From Aureispira sp. CCB-E (GTDB taxonomy: Bacteria; Bacteroidota; Bacteroidia; Chitinophagales; Saprospiraceae), in assembly GCF_031326345.1 (NCBI RefSeq), contig NZ_CP133671.1, forward strand, positions 6,525,001 to 6,589,000: a stretch of 64,000 bases of DNA, given 5' to 3'. Both the position numbers and the translations under genes were made by a program. Shown here piece after piece: positions 28,973 through 38,920 of this stretch. The notes beneath the pieces were generated by a model. The model saw nothing but the letters and a program-made list of their open reading frames with translations, had not been told where the DNA came from and ran no database searches. Every line of letters starts with the position of its first letter. Positions within the stretch are counted from its first letter, which is position 1.

Positions 28973-31243
28973 ATGTTAAAGTACACAATTTCCCTACTGT
29001 TAAGTCTTTGTTTCTGCGCTTGCCTATTGGCTCAAAATGTTGATTTTGACAATTATGAATTGTTAAAAAGCACAGGTACGATTCCTCAAGAATTTTTAAC
29101 TCCATCGTCAGAAAAGTACAAGAAGGAGTTGGAAAAAGTAAACCAAGAGGCTAAAAAATCAGATCAAAAAGATGAGAAACAATTTTATTTAGAAAGTAAT
29201 TTTGTTGTTGATGATTTGTTACAAAGTGCCAAAGTTTTGTTCAACGACCCAATTACTCAGTATATCAACCAAGTTGCTGATGAACTCTTAAAAAATGATC
29301 CAGAACTCCGTAAAAAGGTACGCTTCTACGCTGTTCGTTCGTCAGCTGTAAATGCATTTGCTACCAATCAAGGAATTATTTTTGTCAACATCGGACTGTT
29401 GGCACAATTGGAAAATGAAGCTCAGTTGGCTTTTATTTTAGCTCATGAAATCTCCCATGTCCGTCATGGTCATGCGTTAGATATGTATATGGAAGCTCAA
29501 AAAATCAACCGTTACTCTAGTCGATCTGATTTGCTTGAAAACACTTCTTTTGACGATAAAATGGTCGCTACTAATTACTATTCCAAAGAACTAGAAACTG
29601 CCGCAGACAAAGAAGGGTTAGACTTGTACTTAGCTAGTCAATATAGTTTAGATGATTTAGATGGCGTTTTTGATGTTCTACAATACTCCTACCTACCTTT
29701 TGACATCTTAACTTTTAAAAAAGAATTCTTTGAGAATGAATTCATTGAATTTCCAGAAGATTATTTTTTGCCAGAAGAAGAAATTAGTGAAATTAATGGC
29801 GAATACGAGGAAGATGAATCGAAAAGCACACATCCTAGTATTGATAAAAGAAGGGCAGCCTGTGCCGATATTGTTGCTAAAAACAGCTTTGCCAATCGCC
29901 AATCTTTTATTGTTAACAATCAAGAAGCATTTTTAAAAATTAGAGACATTGCTCGTTTTGAATTGGCTTATTACTATTTGCATGCCTTTAGATACCAAGA
30001 TGCGATCTATGCTTGCTATATTTTGATGCAAAAATATCCTAACAGCTTCTTTTTAAAGAAAATAATTGCTAAGTCACTTTACGGCTTTACAAAATTTCAA
30101 AATGAAATAAAGGGCGTAAAAACCTATTCTATTTCTTATAGCAATGAGGGCATAGATTCTGAATACATGAGCAAGAGTGCTTACAAGAAAATAGAGGGTC
30201 CTTCTCAGCAGGTATACTATTTCTTATCTCAACTAAAACCAAATGAATTAACGGTATTTGCACTCCGTTATATTTGGGACTTGACAGCAGAACATCCTAA
30301 TGATAGTGAGCTCAACCACATCAAAGAAGACTTATTCTTGGAGTTGGCTTACCACTATGACAAACGCTCTGAGTTTTCGACGCAAAGTATCGTTGAGGTT
30401 GAAGTGGCAGAATTAGCAAAACAACAGCAAGATAGTATTGACAAAGCTAATAACAATTCTACTTCTAATAAGAAACTGTCCAAATACGACAAGATCAAAA
30501 AACAAAAAAAGCAACAAGAAGTTATTACAGAGGATGAGGTTGAGGAGAAAGATTACGAAATATATGCTTTTAGAGATATATTAGAGTCCGAAGAATTCAT
30601 CGACTTATTTTCTAAGGGACAACTTGAAAAAAAGGAACGAAACAATCGCACAGAATACTACAATAGTCATGAAGGTAGAGCTGAAATGCGTCGACGCAAA
30701 AAACGCAATGCCGTTGCACTTGGAATTGATTCCGTTTTGGTATATGCTCCTTACTATGTTAAGATCATAGATGGTAGAAAAACTAAAGTCGATCATTTGA
30801 CTTCAGAGAAGAATCAAGCCCTGCTGACAGATTTACTACTCAAAAATGCCCAACTTGCTAAATTGGATGTTACGTTACTCAACACAGCTAACTTATCCAA
30901 TACCGATGCTGAAGCGTTTAACGAACTTCGTGTTTTGTCTGAATGGATGTCGCAACAAAATCGTTTTGGCGGAAGTCTACTCATGAAAGGCTTTAATCAA
31001 AGCGCAACAGATGCTATTGTCAAAAAATATGGTGTTAAGTACCTTCTATTTACTGGAATTGCATCCCTTCAACGCCGCAAAACACATTGGATTTATTGGT
31101 CTGTCGTTTTTGATTTGACAACGGGACGCTATAGTGTTATAAAAGAAGATTATTACAAAAGAAAAGATACCAAAACGCAATTAAATGCACATTTATTTGA
31201 TGCGCTGTTTCAAATAAAATCTAAACCCAAAGCAGGTTATTAA
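28973..31243 (+). CDS. M48 family zinc metalloprotease with long C-terminal extension
   Basis: The 756-residue protein has a signal peptide (about 1-20, CACLLAQ). The M48 domain covers about 70-290. The zinc motif is HEISH with His158, Glu159 and His162 (ILAHEISHVRHGHALD), and the third ligand Glu is in KELETAADKEGLDLY. Such periplasmic enzymes resemble BepA and help outer-membrane protein quality control. After the protease come helical repeats (about 325-450), a Lys/Glu-rich low-complexity stretch (about 485-525), and an unrecognised alpha/beta domain (about 600-750). The extension makes it longer than BepA (about 490 residues). The next gene begins 57 bases downstream, so they are likely co-transcribed. 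Confidence 0.85.
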   Translation: MLKYTISLLLSLCFCACLLAQNVDFDNYELLKSTGTIPQEFLTPSSEKYKKELEKVNQEAKKSDQKDEKQFYLESNFVVDDLLQSAKVLFNDPITQYINQVADELLKNDPELRKKVRFYAVRSSAVNAFATNQGIIFVNIGLLAQLENEAQLAFILAHEISHVRHGHALDMYMEAQKINRYSSRSDLLENTSFDDKMVATNYYSKELETAADKEGLDLYLASQYSLDDLDGVFDVLQYSYLPFDILTFKKEFFENEFIEFPEDYFLPEEEISEINGEYEEDESKSTHPSIDKRRAACADIVAKNSFANRQSFIVNNQEAFLKIRDIARFELAYYYLHAFRYQDAIYACYILMQKYPNSFFLKKIIAKSLYGFTKFQNEIKGVKTYSISYSNEGIDSEYMSKSAYKKIEGPSQQVYYFLSQLKPNELTVFALRYIWDLTAEHPNDSELNHIKEDLFLELAYHYDKRSEFSTQSIVEVEVAELAKQQQDSIDKANNNSTSNKKLSKYDKIKKQKKQQEVITEDEVEEKDYEIYAFRDILESEEFIDLFSKGQLEKKERNNRTEYYNSHEGRAEMRRRKKRNAVALGIDSVLVYAPYYVKIIDGRKTKVDHLTSEKNQALLTDLLLKNAQLAKLDVTLLNTANLSNTDAEAFNELRVLSEWMSQQNRFGGSLLMKGFNQSATDAIVKKYGVKYLLFTGIASLQRRKTHWIYWSVVFDLTTGRYSVIKEDYYKRKDTKTQLNAHLFDALFQIKSKPKAGY

Positions 31244-31299
31244 CCTCATTTTCTAAATTTTAAATATTGCTCTTAGCACCATCATACAATTATAAAACC

Positions 31300-32121
31300 A
31301 TGAAGTATTTTTTAATTTTTGTAATTACCCTTTCTTGCTTAGCACAGTCTACGTCTATGCAAGCCCAAGTTCCTGGCTATCAAGGGAAACGTTTTTTTAT
31401 AGAACTAGGTGGTTCTTTCTTTTTTAACCTGGGTTACCCTACAGCTCAAAACAAAGGACCAAAATCATTTCCGTTTGATGCTCATACGGGACATTTTACC
31501 TTAAAAGATCGTTATAATATAGGTTTACAATATGTAGTTGGAAGAAAACAAAGTCTCAAACTAGCCTACAACTATCAAGTATCTGGTTTGAATGTTACGA
31601 CCTCTACTCCTAGCCTATTTCAGTCAAGCAGAGATATTCACAATCTATTTTATCAACTCCATGCTCATGACATTAACTTGGGTATTAATTTATATGGAAG
31701 AGCCACTGCCAATCTTGCCCCTCTAGGTTTTTATTGGGACTTTGGATTGCGTTTTGTATTTGTAAATGGCAACTTGAGAGATCAACGCGTAGAATATGCT
31801 GACAATAGAGCCGATAATCGACCTTATCCAGATCAAGTAGCTGCATTGACGCACGAAACTTCCACGTTTATGTTGGGTGTTGCAGCTAGTTGGGGCTATC
31901 GAACTGTTATTGCCGACCGAATAACCTTTCGAGTTGGAATTGAAACTACTATTTTCCCTCAATACATTTTTGTTGGAAATCCTGGAGGTCCATTGCCCAC
32001 TCCTTTTAATATAAGTGGCAATAATCAAGAAATCCATGTTTATCAATTAGAAACCATCCGCAGCATTCAAGATCGTTACCTTTTTGGGATACATATTGGA
32101 GTTGGTGCGCTACTCTTTTAG
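31300..32121 (+). CDS. outer-membrane beta-barrel-like protein
   Basis: The product is 273 residues from the ATG at 31300. The frame opens at a TTG at 31267, but the signal peptide MKYFLIFVITLSCLAQSTSMQAQ marks the true start. The mature part has alternating aromatic and polar strands (FFIELGGSFFFNLGYP, YNIGLQYVVGRKQSLKLAYNYQ, GFYWDFGLRFVF, YLFGIHIGVGALLF), typical of a small 8-10 strand outer-membrane barrel. The function is unknown. It sits between the M48 peptidase and a lipoprotein on the same strand, so the three may form an envelope-related operon. Confidence 0.72.
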   Translation: MKYFLIFVITLSCLAQSTSMQAQVPGYQGKRFFIELGGSFFFNLGYPTAQNKGPKSFPFDAHTGHFTLKDRYNIGLQYVVGRKQSLKLAYNYQVSGLNVTTSTPSLFQSSRDIHNLFYQLHAHDINLGINLYGRATANLAPLGFYWDFGLRFVFVNGNLRDQRVEYADNRADNRPYPDQVAALTHETSTFMLGVAASWGYRTVIADRITFRVGIETTIFPQYIFVGNPGGPLPTPFNISGNNQEIHVYQLETIRSIQDRYLFGIHIGVGALLF

Positions 32122-32214
32122 ATGTGCCAATAATTTGGAGTATTATTTGAGGCTAAAAATATATTGTCCATTTAAACCTAATCTAACTCTTATCCTGATT
32201 AAATCTATTCTATT

Positions 32215-33243
32215 ATGAAACATCTATATTTAAGTTGCTTGGCAATCGTTTTGTTGCTAGGTATTGGTAGTTGTACCAAATACGATCCAATCTATGGAGT
32301 TGCTGGCAATTCAGCAACCAATTCTGTTGAATTGAAAAAGGACTTGGCTTATATTCATCGCAACGATATTTACTTAGTTAACGAAATACTATCTGAGCGA
32401 AAAAAATTAACTAGTTCTCCTACTAGTTCTAAAACACATATAGCTCTTAGTCCTAAACACGATAAAATTGCCTATTTAAATGCTAATAAAACGCCTGTTA
32501 TTATTGATACAGTAGGAGCACAAATTGCTGTTTTAAGTCAGTACAACAACGTTTCTGATATTTTTTGGCACAAAAACAATGGCAACCCAACTTTGGTCAT
32601 TTTGGTAAATAATACCATCGAATTTTATGGTCCAAGCTTAGCCATTAGTAGTGATCCTTTTAGTTATGCCTTTCCTTCTGATGTAACATTTCGAGCCGTT
32701 GATGCTCTATCTATTAATGATAATCTGGATATTCTATTTACTTATAGATTTCAACGTCCATTTACCCCCACTTCGTCTTTAAGAAAGTATTATCATGGTG
32801 TTGGTGTTAATTTTAGCAATAGCAGTCTTGGCAAACAATTTGCTACAGAAGATGGTGTTTATTCACCTTCTTCGTCTTCTTATAGCAGTCAATCCTATCC
32901 TTATTATCATAGTATTACCTATAATGAAGCGAGTGATAATGCAACGATTGGTCTGATTACCAATGGGAGCGAAAATAACTATACGGCTTATTCAGTTGCT
33001 GCTTATAGTTACCAAGGAAGTACCAACCGTATAACTACACAAAGTACAACCTTAAATAATGCTGAAAATTATTATAAAGAGACGAATAGAGGTAGTGTTA
33101 CGGCTAATCCTTATCAACTAAGAAAATACTTGGTCAATCTACCTCCTGGCGTTCCCCCTCCAACAGGAACTGCCAATACCTATACTATTGATTTTTTAAC
33201 TCAAAATAATTCTGCGCCTACTTATTTTGATTGGAATCCATAA
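32215..33243 (+). CDS. lipoprotein of unknown function
   Basis: The 342-residue protein has a lipobox (LLGIGSC, Cys20). The N-terminal third looks like beta-propeller repeats (DLAYIHRNDIYLVNEIL, HIALSPKHDKIAYLNANK), as in TolB-like or WD40-like proteins. The middle is Ser/Tyr-rich (YSPSSSSYSSQSYPYYHS). No catalytic motif was recognised. It follows the barrel gene by about 90 bases on the same strand and ends at a strong terminator, suggesting it is the last gene of the 28973-33243 unit. Confidence 0.7.
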   Translation: MKHLYLSCLAIVLLLGIGSCTKYDPIYGVAGNSATNSVELKKDLAYIHRNDIYLVNEILSERKKLTSSPTSSKTHIALSPKHDKIAYLNANKTPVIIDTVGAQIAVLSQYNNVSDIFWHKNNGNPTLVILVNNTIEFYGPSLAISSDPFSYAFPSDVTFRAVDALSINDNLDILFTYRFQRPFTPTSSLRKYYHGVGVNFSNSSLGKQFATEDGVYSPSSSSYSSQSYPYYHSITYNEASDNATIGLITNGSENNYTAYSVAAYSYQGSTNRITTQSTTLNNAENYYKETNRGSVTANPYQLRKYLVNLPPGVPPPTGTANTYTIDFLTQNNSAPTYFDWNP

Positions 33244-33246
33244 TAC

Positions 33247-33288
33247 AAAAATGGGATGTCACAACAAATTGTTCGACATCCCATTTTT
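33247..33288 (+). terminator. rho-independent terminator
   Basis: A perfect 14-bp stem (arms 33247-33260 and 33275-33288, 14-nt loop) starts three bases after the lipoprotein stop codon, followed by a T-rich stretch. It can also act on the convergent hydrolase gene. Confidence 0.85.
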
Positions 33289-33338
33289 ATTTTATCTTAG
33301 TAGTCAGCGATTAGCTTGAGCAATCCAAACTATTGTAC

Positions 33339-34736
33339 CTATTGCTTTTTCATCCAATCTAAAACCAACTCCATCGCAACAGGTGAAAAGGTTTCTTCAA
33401 TCTTAACATATTCGTCTACTGCGCCTGTTTCGGCTGTTTGAAAGAGGTGATTTAAATTAGGTATGGCAACGGTTTTTACCTGTTGATTCTTGGCCATTTT
33501 CAAAGCTGCTTCGATAGCCTCTAAGTTAGGAGTAGCAGCAACTTGCAAATCTTTTTCTCCATTGATTGCCAATACGGGGCATTTTACCTTTTTTAAATAT
33601 GCTTGAGGCTGATAGCGAATAAAATAACGCATCCATGGGCTATGTACTGTTGAAACGGTTTGCCTCAAAGCTCCCTCACTAAGCCCGACAGCCTTTCGAG
33701 TTTCTTCATCCAACAGCTCTACATCTCCTCGCACCATTTTTACAATATCTCCAACTCCTAATTCATCTTTTTTGTCTTGTATAATTGCTTCGTAAATTTT
33801 GCGAGTTACCTTTTGTGTTCCCTCTATCGCTTCGTCACTCAAGCCTTGTTGTTTCATAATATCATGGCTTTGTCTTATCAACAATTCATTGCCAGGAACT
33901 CCAGGACCTGCCAATAAGACAATAAAAGCAACACCTTTGTTTTTACTGGCAACCATCGGTGCAATCATTCCTCCCTCACTATGTCCTACCAAGCCTATTT
34001 TTTTCGCATCAATGCGATCATGTTTTTTCAAAAAATTAAATCCAGCCTCCACATCTGTTGCAAAATCCGCACTAGTTGCTTTGCTAAAATCACCTTCAGA
34101 ACTACCGACTCCTCTATCATCAAAACGCAAAACAGCAAAACCATTTCTAGTCCAATAATCTGCCAAAACCCAAAATGGCTTGTGTTTTAAGATAGTCTCA
34201 TCTCGATCTTGTGGTCCTGACCCAGAAATTAAAATCACCGCAGGGTGTTTACCATTTCCTTCAGGAATGGTTAATGTACCTGCCAATTTAATTTTGGCTT
34301 TTTTATTTTCATATTGCACCTCTTCAATCGAATAAGGAAAAGGGGCTTGAGGTTCTTGTGGACGAGCTAATTGCTTCGTTTTACCTTTTTTCAATTCCAA
34401 AGGAAACGATTGACCTTGTATCCATTCACCATTTATTTGCTGTTTATCATCGCTCAACTCACCGACAAATTTTGCCTGTGCTGCTTTCAAACTCATGCTA
34501 ATTGTTTTATCTTTTTGAATAACCACATCATCCATTTTCAAGTCATAAGCCATTTGATCAGGGCTATCCATTAACGCAGTCCAAGTATTGTTCTCTCCTT
34601 TTTTAATATGAAAAACAAGGCGAAGTTCTTGCATGCCAACATTCAAATTTCCTTCCCAAGTTCCTTCCCAATCATTCTGAGCCCAAAGGCTTGTCGTCAT
34701 CAATAAAATAAGGGTGCTAATTATTAGGTGTTTCAT
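33339..34736 (-). CDS. secreted alpha/beta hydrolase
   Basis: The 465-residue protein has a signal peptide (ending SLWAQ, residue 20). A beta-rich N-terminal domain (about 22-135) starts NDWEGTWEGNLNVGMQEL. An alpha/beta hydrolase domain (about 150-460) follows, with the oxyanion region LISGSGPQDRDE, the nucleophile Ser in VGHSEGG, an Asp in AINGEKDLQV and His in IPNLNHLFQ. The complete Ser-Asp-His triad implies an active periplasmic or secreted esterase or peptidase. The substrate is unknown. The two-domain layout is common in Bacteroidota. The gene is single. Confidence 0.85.
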   Translation of the reverse strand: MKHLIISTLILLMTTSLWAQNDWEGTWEGNLNVGMQELRLVFHIKKGENNTWTALMDSPDQMAYDLKMDDVVIQKDKTISMSLKAAQAKFVGELSDDKQQINGEWIQGQSFPLELKKGKTKQLARPQEPQAPFPYSIEEVQYENKKAKIKLAGTLTIPEGNGKHPAVILISGSGPQDRDETILKHKPFWVLADYWTRNGFAVLRFDDRGVGSSEGDFSKATSADFATDVEAGFNFLKKHDRIDAKKIGLVGHSEGGMIAPMVASKNKGVAFIVLLAGPGVPGNELLIRQSHDIMKQQGLSDEAIEGTQKVTRKIYEAIIQDKKDELGVGDIVKMVRGDVELLDEETRKAVGLSEGALRQTVSTVHSPWMRYFIRYQPQAYLKKVKCPVLAINGEKDLQVAATPNLEAIEAALKMAKNQQVKTVAIPNLNHLFQTAETGAVDEYVKIEETFSPVAMELVLDWMKKQ

Positions 34737-35087
34737 TGTTTGTAGTATTAATTTGTTGATAATTGTAAAACAACCTTTCTGTAGGACTAATCTTACATCA
34801 AGTCTTTTACCATACTTTTAAGTTTTATTTTTATTGTAACAGTAGTTACATTTTCAATATTTAGACATTTATCTAAATATATAATTAGAACTACAAAAGG
34901 GCAAAAAAAGTTCGCTCAAATCACAAATTTTATTCTAACTCAAAGAAAACCCTTTAGAGATCCTATAAAAATCGTTTTCATTCAGAACTTTATTCCTTAA
35001 CTTACATTCATTAACAACGATTATCATCTCATTCCATTTGCTCTAAAATTCCATACGACAGACCAAAGATTAAAAATTGTTTTGCCC
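34737..35087. other. intergenic region, divergent genes
   Basis: AT-rich spacer between the hydrolase (minus) and the kinase-like gene (plus). No gene, repeat or clear promoter was recognised. Confidence 0.4.
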
Positions 35088-37208
35088 ATGAAAGTTTGGA
35101 TTCAAAATAATAGCTCTACTCCCATTCAACTTCACGAAACACCTCTAGCAGGTGGTGGCGAGGGAAATCTATACAACATTTTATCGCCTAGCAATTATCA
35201 ACACTTGGTTGCTAAAATTTATCATCCCAAACGCAGAACAACACTTAGGCATCAAAAAATACGCTATCTACAACAACATCCACCAAAACGATTCCCTGCA
35301 AATAGTCCAATTACGTTAGTCTGGCCACAAGAATTGCTATTGGATGCCAACAATCAATTTGTCGGCTTTCTAATGCCCAAGGTTCTTGGTGAAAAATTAG
35401 AATTATTATCTCTACCGAATATTCCTAAAAAACATCTGGCAACTTGGGAGAAATTTGACTTTGAGGTAGATACCAAATTAAAAAGACGCTTAGATCTTTG
35501 TTATAAAATAGCATCTAGCATCCAATACCTTCACAATACCGAGCGTTATATTCTGGTCGACATGAAACCTGACAATATCATGGTCAGCCCTGATGGGAAA
35601 GTTGCGTTGGTGGATTTAGATTCTGTAGAAGTCGTCGAAAATGGGACAACTATTTATGATGCCCCTGTTGCAACCCCTGAATATACTCCGCCAGATAGTT
35701 ATTTAAAAAATAATGCGGTCGATCCTACCCAAGAAGACCCTTGGGATCGTTTTGGAATGGCTGTTATTTTTTATAAACTTCTATTGGGAATCCACCCATA
35801 TGCAGCTTCTGCCAAACCTCCTTACGACCAATACACGGGGCTCTATCAAAAAATAGAACAGGGTTTATTTGTCCAAAATCCTCTCATCCGTCCTCAACTA
35901 TTAACGATTCCTGAGCGACATGAACGATACCAAAAGTTGCCTCAAAAAATTCAGCAACTGTTTGAACGTTGTTTTATAGATGGGCACCACACCCCCTTTG
36001 CTCGACCAAGTGCAGAAGAATGGGTTCGAGTATTGAGAACGTACAATTTGGAGCGAACGTTGTCTGATGAGCAAATTAGCATTCCCAATATAGCCCTTCA
36101 ACAGCTGCCTAAAAATCTTAATTTGGATCAACTCTTTGTGATTCCTGCTACTCGATCTATTAGCCCTGCGCCCAAAATTCAGATAAAAAAGCCAATAGAA
36201 AAAAAAGAGTTGCAACAAGCAATGGGGCTTACTCATAGTCAAGACCCTAAGAAGGTTCAATCACAACGTTTCTTTAATTTTGTTGTTCTCTTGTTAATTC
36301 TTGTCATTGCAGCTGCCTTGTCTATTATGATGCCTTGGTTTTTCGCAGCGCTTATTGGGGCGATTGCTTATTTTGGTTTTAATTATTTGACTTATAGAAG
36401 CCGAAAATATGCCGACAAAAAAGATACCATCAAAAGCATTCTTAATAAGCAAATGCAATATTTTAATGACTTAATTCAAACAGCTGAGAAATATGAAAAA
36501 AGTATTGCCAATTATTTACAAAAAATTGCCACAATACAAGCCAAGACCCCCAAAGAGTACATTAAAGATTGTATAGATCATAAGACCATCATCCAAAATA
36601 AAATCCATGCTTTTGCAACTTTTGTCAAACAGGAAAAACATAAATTAAGCCAACTTCGACAGGAAGAAAAAGCCCACTACGAAGAATTATACGATTATTA
36701 TCATCAAAAAATAGAAACTCAAACGACCCTCCCCGCTTTAACAGCACAGACATTGCGCCAAAAAATATTGCTATTAAAACGAAAAAAACGCCTCCATGAG
36801 CTTAGTCAACAAGACTTAGAAAAGTACAATGATCATCTGCAAATTTTAGAGCAGCTTTTGACACAACAGGAAATCGAGTTGGCAGAATTGGAAAGTAATT
36901 ATTTTGAAAAAACACAAGATATCATTTACCGTTGTACGCAAAAGCACCAAGATTTAATAGAAGATATCAGGCGTTATCATCAATTAATAGGTAAAGAAGA
37001 GGAAAAAAGGATTAAAATTACAATTGAGGAGCAACGAATTAGTTTACAGCAACTCGAACGTTTAGAATATGATTTGCAGCAATTAGAAAAGCCTATCCAA
37101 GATCAAGTTGGGGCTTGTCGCCGTGCGAAAAGAGATGCAGCGCTTTATAAAAAAGTAAATTATGGGCGACATTTATTAGAAATGATCGGTTTGGTAAAAC
37201 CTTTGTAA
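35088..37208 (+). CDS. protein-kinase-like protein with membrane segments and coiled-coil tail
   Basis: The protein is 706 residues from the ATG at 35088, with a TTG six bases upstream as alternative. The N-terminal protein kinase fold (about 15-330) has a glycine-rich loop (LAGGGEGNLYNI) and LVAKIYHP with the Lys. The catalytic loop reads ILVDMKPDN (Asp158), and the metal site is VDLDS (Asp176, DLD instead of DFG). The HRD motif is replaced by LVD, as in several bacterial kinases of the YegI/TerY-associated kind. Two adjacent hydrophobic helices (about 397-440) follow. The rest (445-706) is a long charged coiled coil. It is probably an active membrane-bound Ser/Thr kinase. The partner is unknown. 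Confidence 0.78.
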   Translation: MKVWIQNNSSTPIQLHETPLAGGGEGNLYNILSPSNYQHLVAKIYHPKRRTTLRHQKIRYLQQHPPKRFPANSPITLVWPQELLLDANNQFVGFLMPKVLGEKLELLSLPNIPKKHLATWEKFDFEVDTKLKRRLDLCYKIASSIQYLHNTERYILVDMKPDNIMVSPDGKVALVDLDSVEVVENGTTIYDAPVATPEYTPPDSYLKNNAVDPTQEDPWDRFGMAVIFYKLLLGIHPYAASAKPPYDQYTGLYQKIEQGLFVQNPLIRPQLLTIPERHERYQKLPQKIQQLFERCFIDGHHTPFARPSAEEWVRVLRTYNLERTLSDEQISIPNIALQQLPKNLNLDQLFVIPATRSISPAPKIQIKKPIEKKELQQAMGLTHSQDPKKVQSQRFFNFVVLLLILVIAAALSIMMPWFFAALIGAIAYFGFNYLTYRSRKYADKKDTIKSILNKQMQYFNDLIQTAEKYEKSIANYLQKIATIQAKTPKEYIKDCIDHKTIIQNKIHAFATFVKQEKHKLSQLRQEEKAHYEELYDYYHQKIETQTTLPALTAQTLRQKILLLKRKKRLHELSQQDLEKYNDHLQILEQLLTQQEIELAELESNYFEKTQDIIYRCTQKHQDLIEDIRRYHQLIGKEEEKRIKITIEEQRISLQQLERLEYDLQQLEKPIQDQVGACRRAKRDAALYKKVNYGRHLLEMIGLVKPL

Positions 37209-37277
37209 GGTATTAAAGCGCATCTAATTTTTAACTAATTTTTTACACGATTACTTTTTATTTATAAATCTAAATCT

Positions 37278-37391
37278 ATGAATTTTGAAACAATATGGAA
37301 GGAATACAATCAGCAACTAGCTTCTTTTATTCAAAAAAGAATTGAAGATAAAGACGTTGCACAAGATATTAAAAAGCATCTCAAGACATGA
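37278..37391 (+). CDS. 37-residue sigma-70-like N-terminal fragment
   Basis: A small frame starting ATG at 37278 encodes MNFETIWKEYNQQLASFI and continues QKRIEDKDVAQDI. This resembles the beginning of region 2 of ECF sigma factors, especially the SigZ kind, where the helix leads into DILQEVF. Here it ends after KKHLKT. Its stop (TGA 37389-37391) overlaps the ATG of the next gene in the arrangement ATGA, suggesting translational coupling. It is either a truncated sigma factor remnant or a small regulatory peptide. It is too short to bind the core RNA polymerase and promoter as a normal sigma factor would. Confidence 0.45.
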   Translation: MNFETIWKEYNQQLASFIQKRIEDKDVAQDIKKHLKT

Positions 37392-37867
37392 ACAGCAAAA
37401 CAATTGTACAATTAATCATTTACAGCATTTTTTTAATTGTCTTATCTTCGGGTAGCACTTACTGGATGCTTGGGCACAAAATCATTGCTCCTGCCACTGT
37501 TCGTATTGATACTCCTAATAATAATTGTGATATTCGTACATGGTATAATTTCCAAGTATTAGCCATTCCCAAACTAAATGAATATTGGTTGAGTCAAGGA
37601 ATTTCATTAGAGGAACGGGCCCTCAAAGCCTATACCCTGCGACACGAAGCTAGAATTCATGCTCGACATATGATGCCCAACAAAGATGAAGTTGCCCTGC
37701 TTCAAAAACGTGATTTGGCTAAGTATGGCAATCCTAATGGACCAACATTTGACTACCTAATGGAGAAAAACCAAGGGCAAGGAATGTCAATGGAAGAAGC
37801 ATACGAACGAATTATTCAAACAGCTAGCCAAACCAATAGCAACTATAATTTGGATTGTGATGCCTAA
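37388..37867 (+). CDS. small membrane-anchored protein of unknown function
   Basis: The 159-residue protein has one N-terminal transmembrane helix (about 7-28) and then a soluble helical domain. Visible is a His/Arg-rich helix AYTLRHEARIHARHMMP, and near the end DYLMEKNQGQGMSMEEAYERII. I do not recognise the family. The start overlaps the stop of the 37-residue sigma-like frame by the ATGA arrangement. This suggests that it is co-translated with it, and perhaps that the fused ancestor was a sigma-factor gene next to its membrane partner. Confidence 0.6.
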   Translation: MNSKTIVQLIIYSIFLIVLSSGSTYWMLGHKIIAPATVRIDTPNNNCDIRTWYNFQVLAIPKLNEYWLSQGISLEERALKAYTLRHEARIHARHMMPNKDEVALLQKRDLAKYGNPNGPTFDYLMEKNQGQGMSMEEAYERIIQTASQTNSNYNLDCDA

Positions 37868-37937
37868 AAAGAAAAACAACTTGTCCAAAAAAGACAAATT
37901 TCTTCCTTTAAATTAGCATAGTTTTACCTCTAAAAAG

Positions 37938-38804
37938 ATGCAGAACAAAGTACAGTTGGACAACTATAAAAAATTGATGGCTTATCTCGACCAACATTTT
38001 AAGGAGGCTATTAACATCAAACGTATCGAAGAAATTTGTCACTATTCTTATCGAAATATCAATCGAATTTTTCAAGCAATTCACGGCGAGACAATTGGCA
38101 AATACATCAAACGAATTCGCCTCGAAAAAGCAGCAGAATACCTCAAATATTCTTCTATTAAAATATCCGACATCACCTTTGAAGTGGGCTTTGAAGATAT
38201 TGCAGCATTTAGCAAAGCATTCAAAAAAAGATACCGCTGTACGCCTTCTGCTTTTCGAAGCCGATGCCAAACACTTCAAGATATTACGAGAAAAACACTA
38301 TTTCCTTCCCACAACGAAAGAGAACAACTATCTTATAAAATCGAGTATTTGCCGCAATTTGAAACCTTATATCTAGAATACAAAGGAGCTTATGACAACA
38401 TTTCTGAATTACAACAAATGTGGGAACATTTTTTCACCTACCTAGAGCAAAAAAATTTATATTCAGAACAAGCTATTTTTATGGGCGAATGCTTAGACGA
38501 CGATGCTATCAGTGATGCGATTCATTGCCGTTATCGACTCTCACTTCTTTTAGATCGTCCTTTAGACTTTCAGCCCGATGGGTTATTTCAAACCAAAAGG
38601 CATTCTCAACAAAAATATGCTAAATTCATTCATCAAGGATCTCACGAAACCTGCCCTGAAACATATCAAAAAATATATGCCTTTTGGATGTTTGATGTTG
38701 GTTTAGAACTCAAAGATGCGCCTACGCTTGAATTTTATCCCAACGACCTTCCTTCTACACCTATCAACGAATTGATTACTGAAATATACATCCCTATCGA
38801 GTAG
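37938..38804 (+). CDS. AraC family regulator with GyrI-like effector domain
   Basis: The 288-residue protein has an N-terminal pair of helix-turn-helix motifs (about 10-105), of which the second is typical: ISDITFEVGFEDIAAFSKAFKKRYRCTPSAFR. The C-terminal GyrI/AraC_E_bind domain (about 125-288) starts YKIEYLPQFETLYLEYKGAY and ends ELITEIYIPIE. This Rob/BmrR-like layout senses small hydrophobic compounds and controls efflux or detoxification genes. The downstream genes at 38921 and 39141 on the same strand are likely targets or neighbours in its operon, but no operator was recognised. Confidence 0.9.
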   Translation: MQNKVQLDNYKKLMAYLDQHFKEAINIKRIEEICHYSYRNINRIFQAIHGETIGKYIKRIRLEKAAEYLKYSSIKISDITFEVGFEDIAAFSKAFKKRYRCTPSAFRSRCQTLQDITRKTLFPSHNEREQLSYKIEYLPQFETLYLEYKGAYDNISELQQMWEHFFTYLEQKNLYSEQAIFMGECLDDDAISDAIHCRYRLSLLLDRPLDFQPDGLFQTKRHSQQKYAKFIHQGSHETCPETYQKIYAFWMFDVGLELKDAPTLEFYPNDLPSTPINELITEIYIPIE

Positions 38805-38920
38805 CTTGTTGGTAATGAACTAGAACCTTTTTTAACAATAAAGCTCAACAAAATAATTGTTTCTTCCAAACTGTCCAAAATGGACAAAAAAGTATGTCTT
38901 TATTCCTCTAGTTTTGCTGT

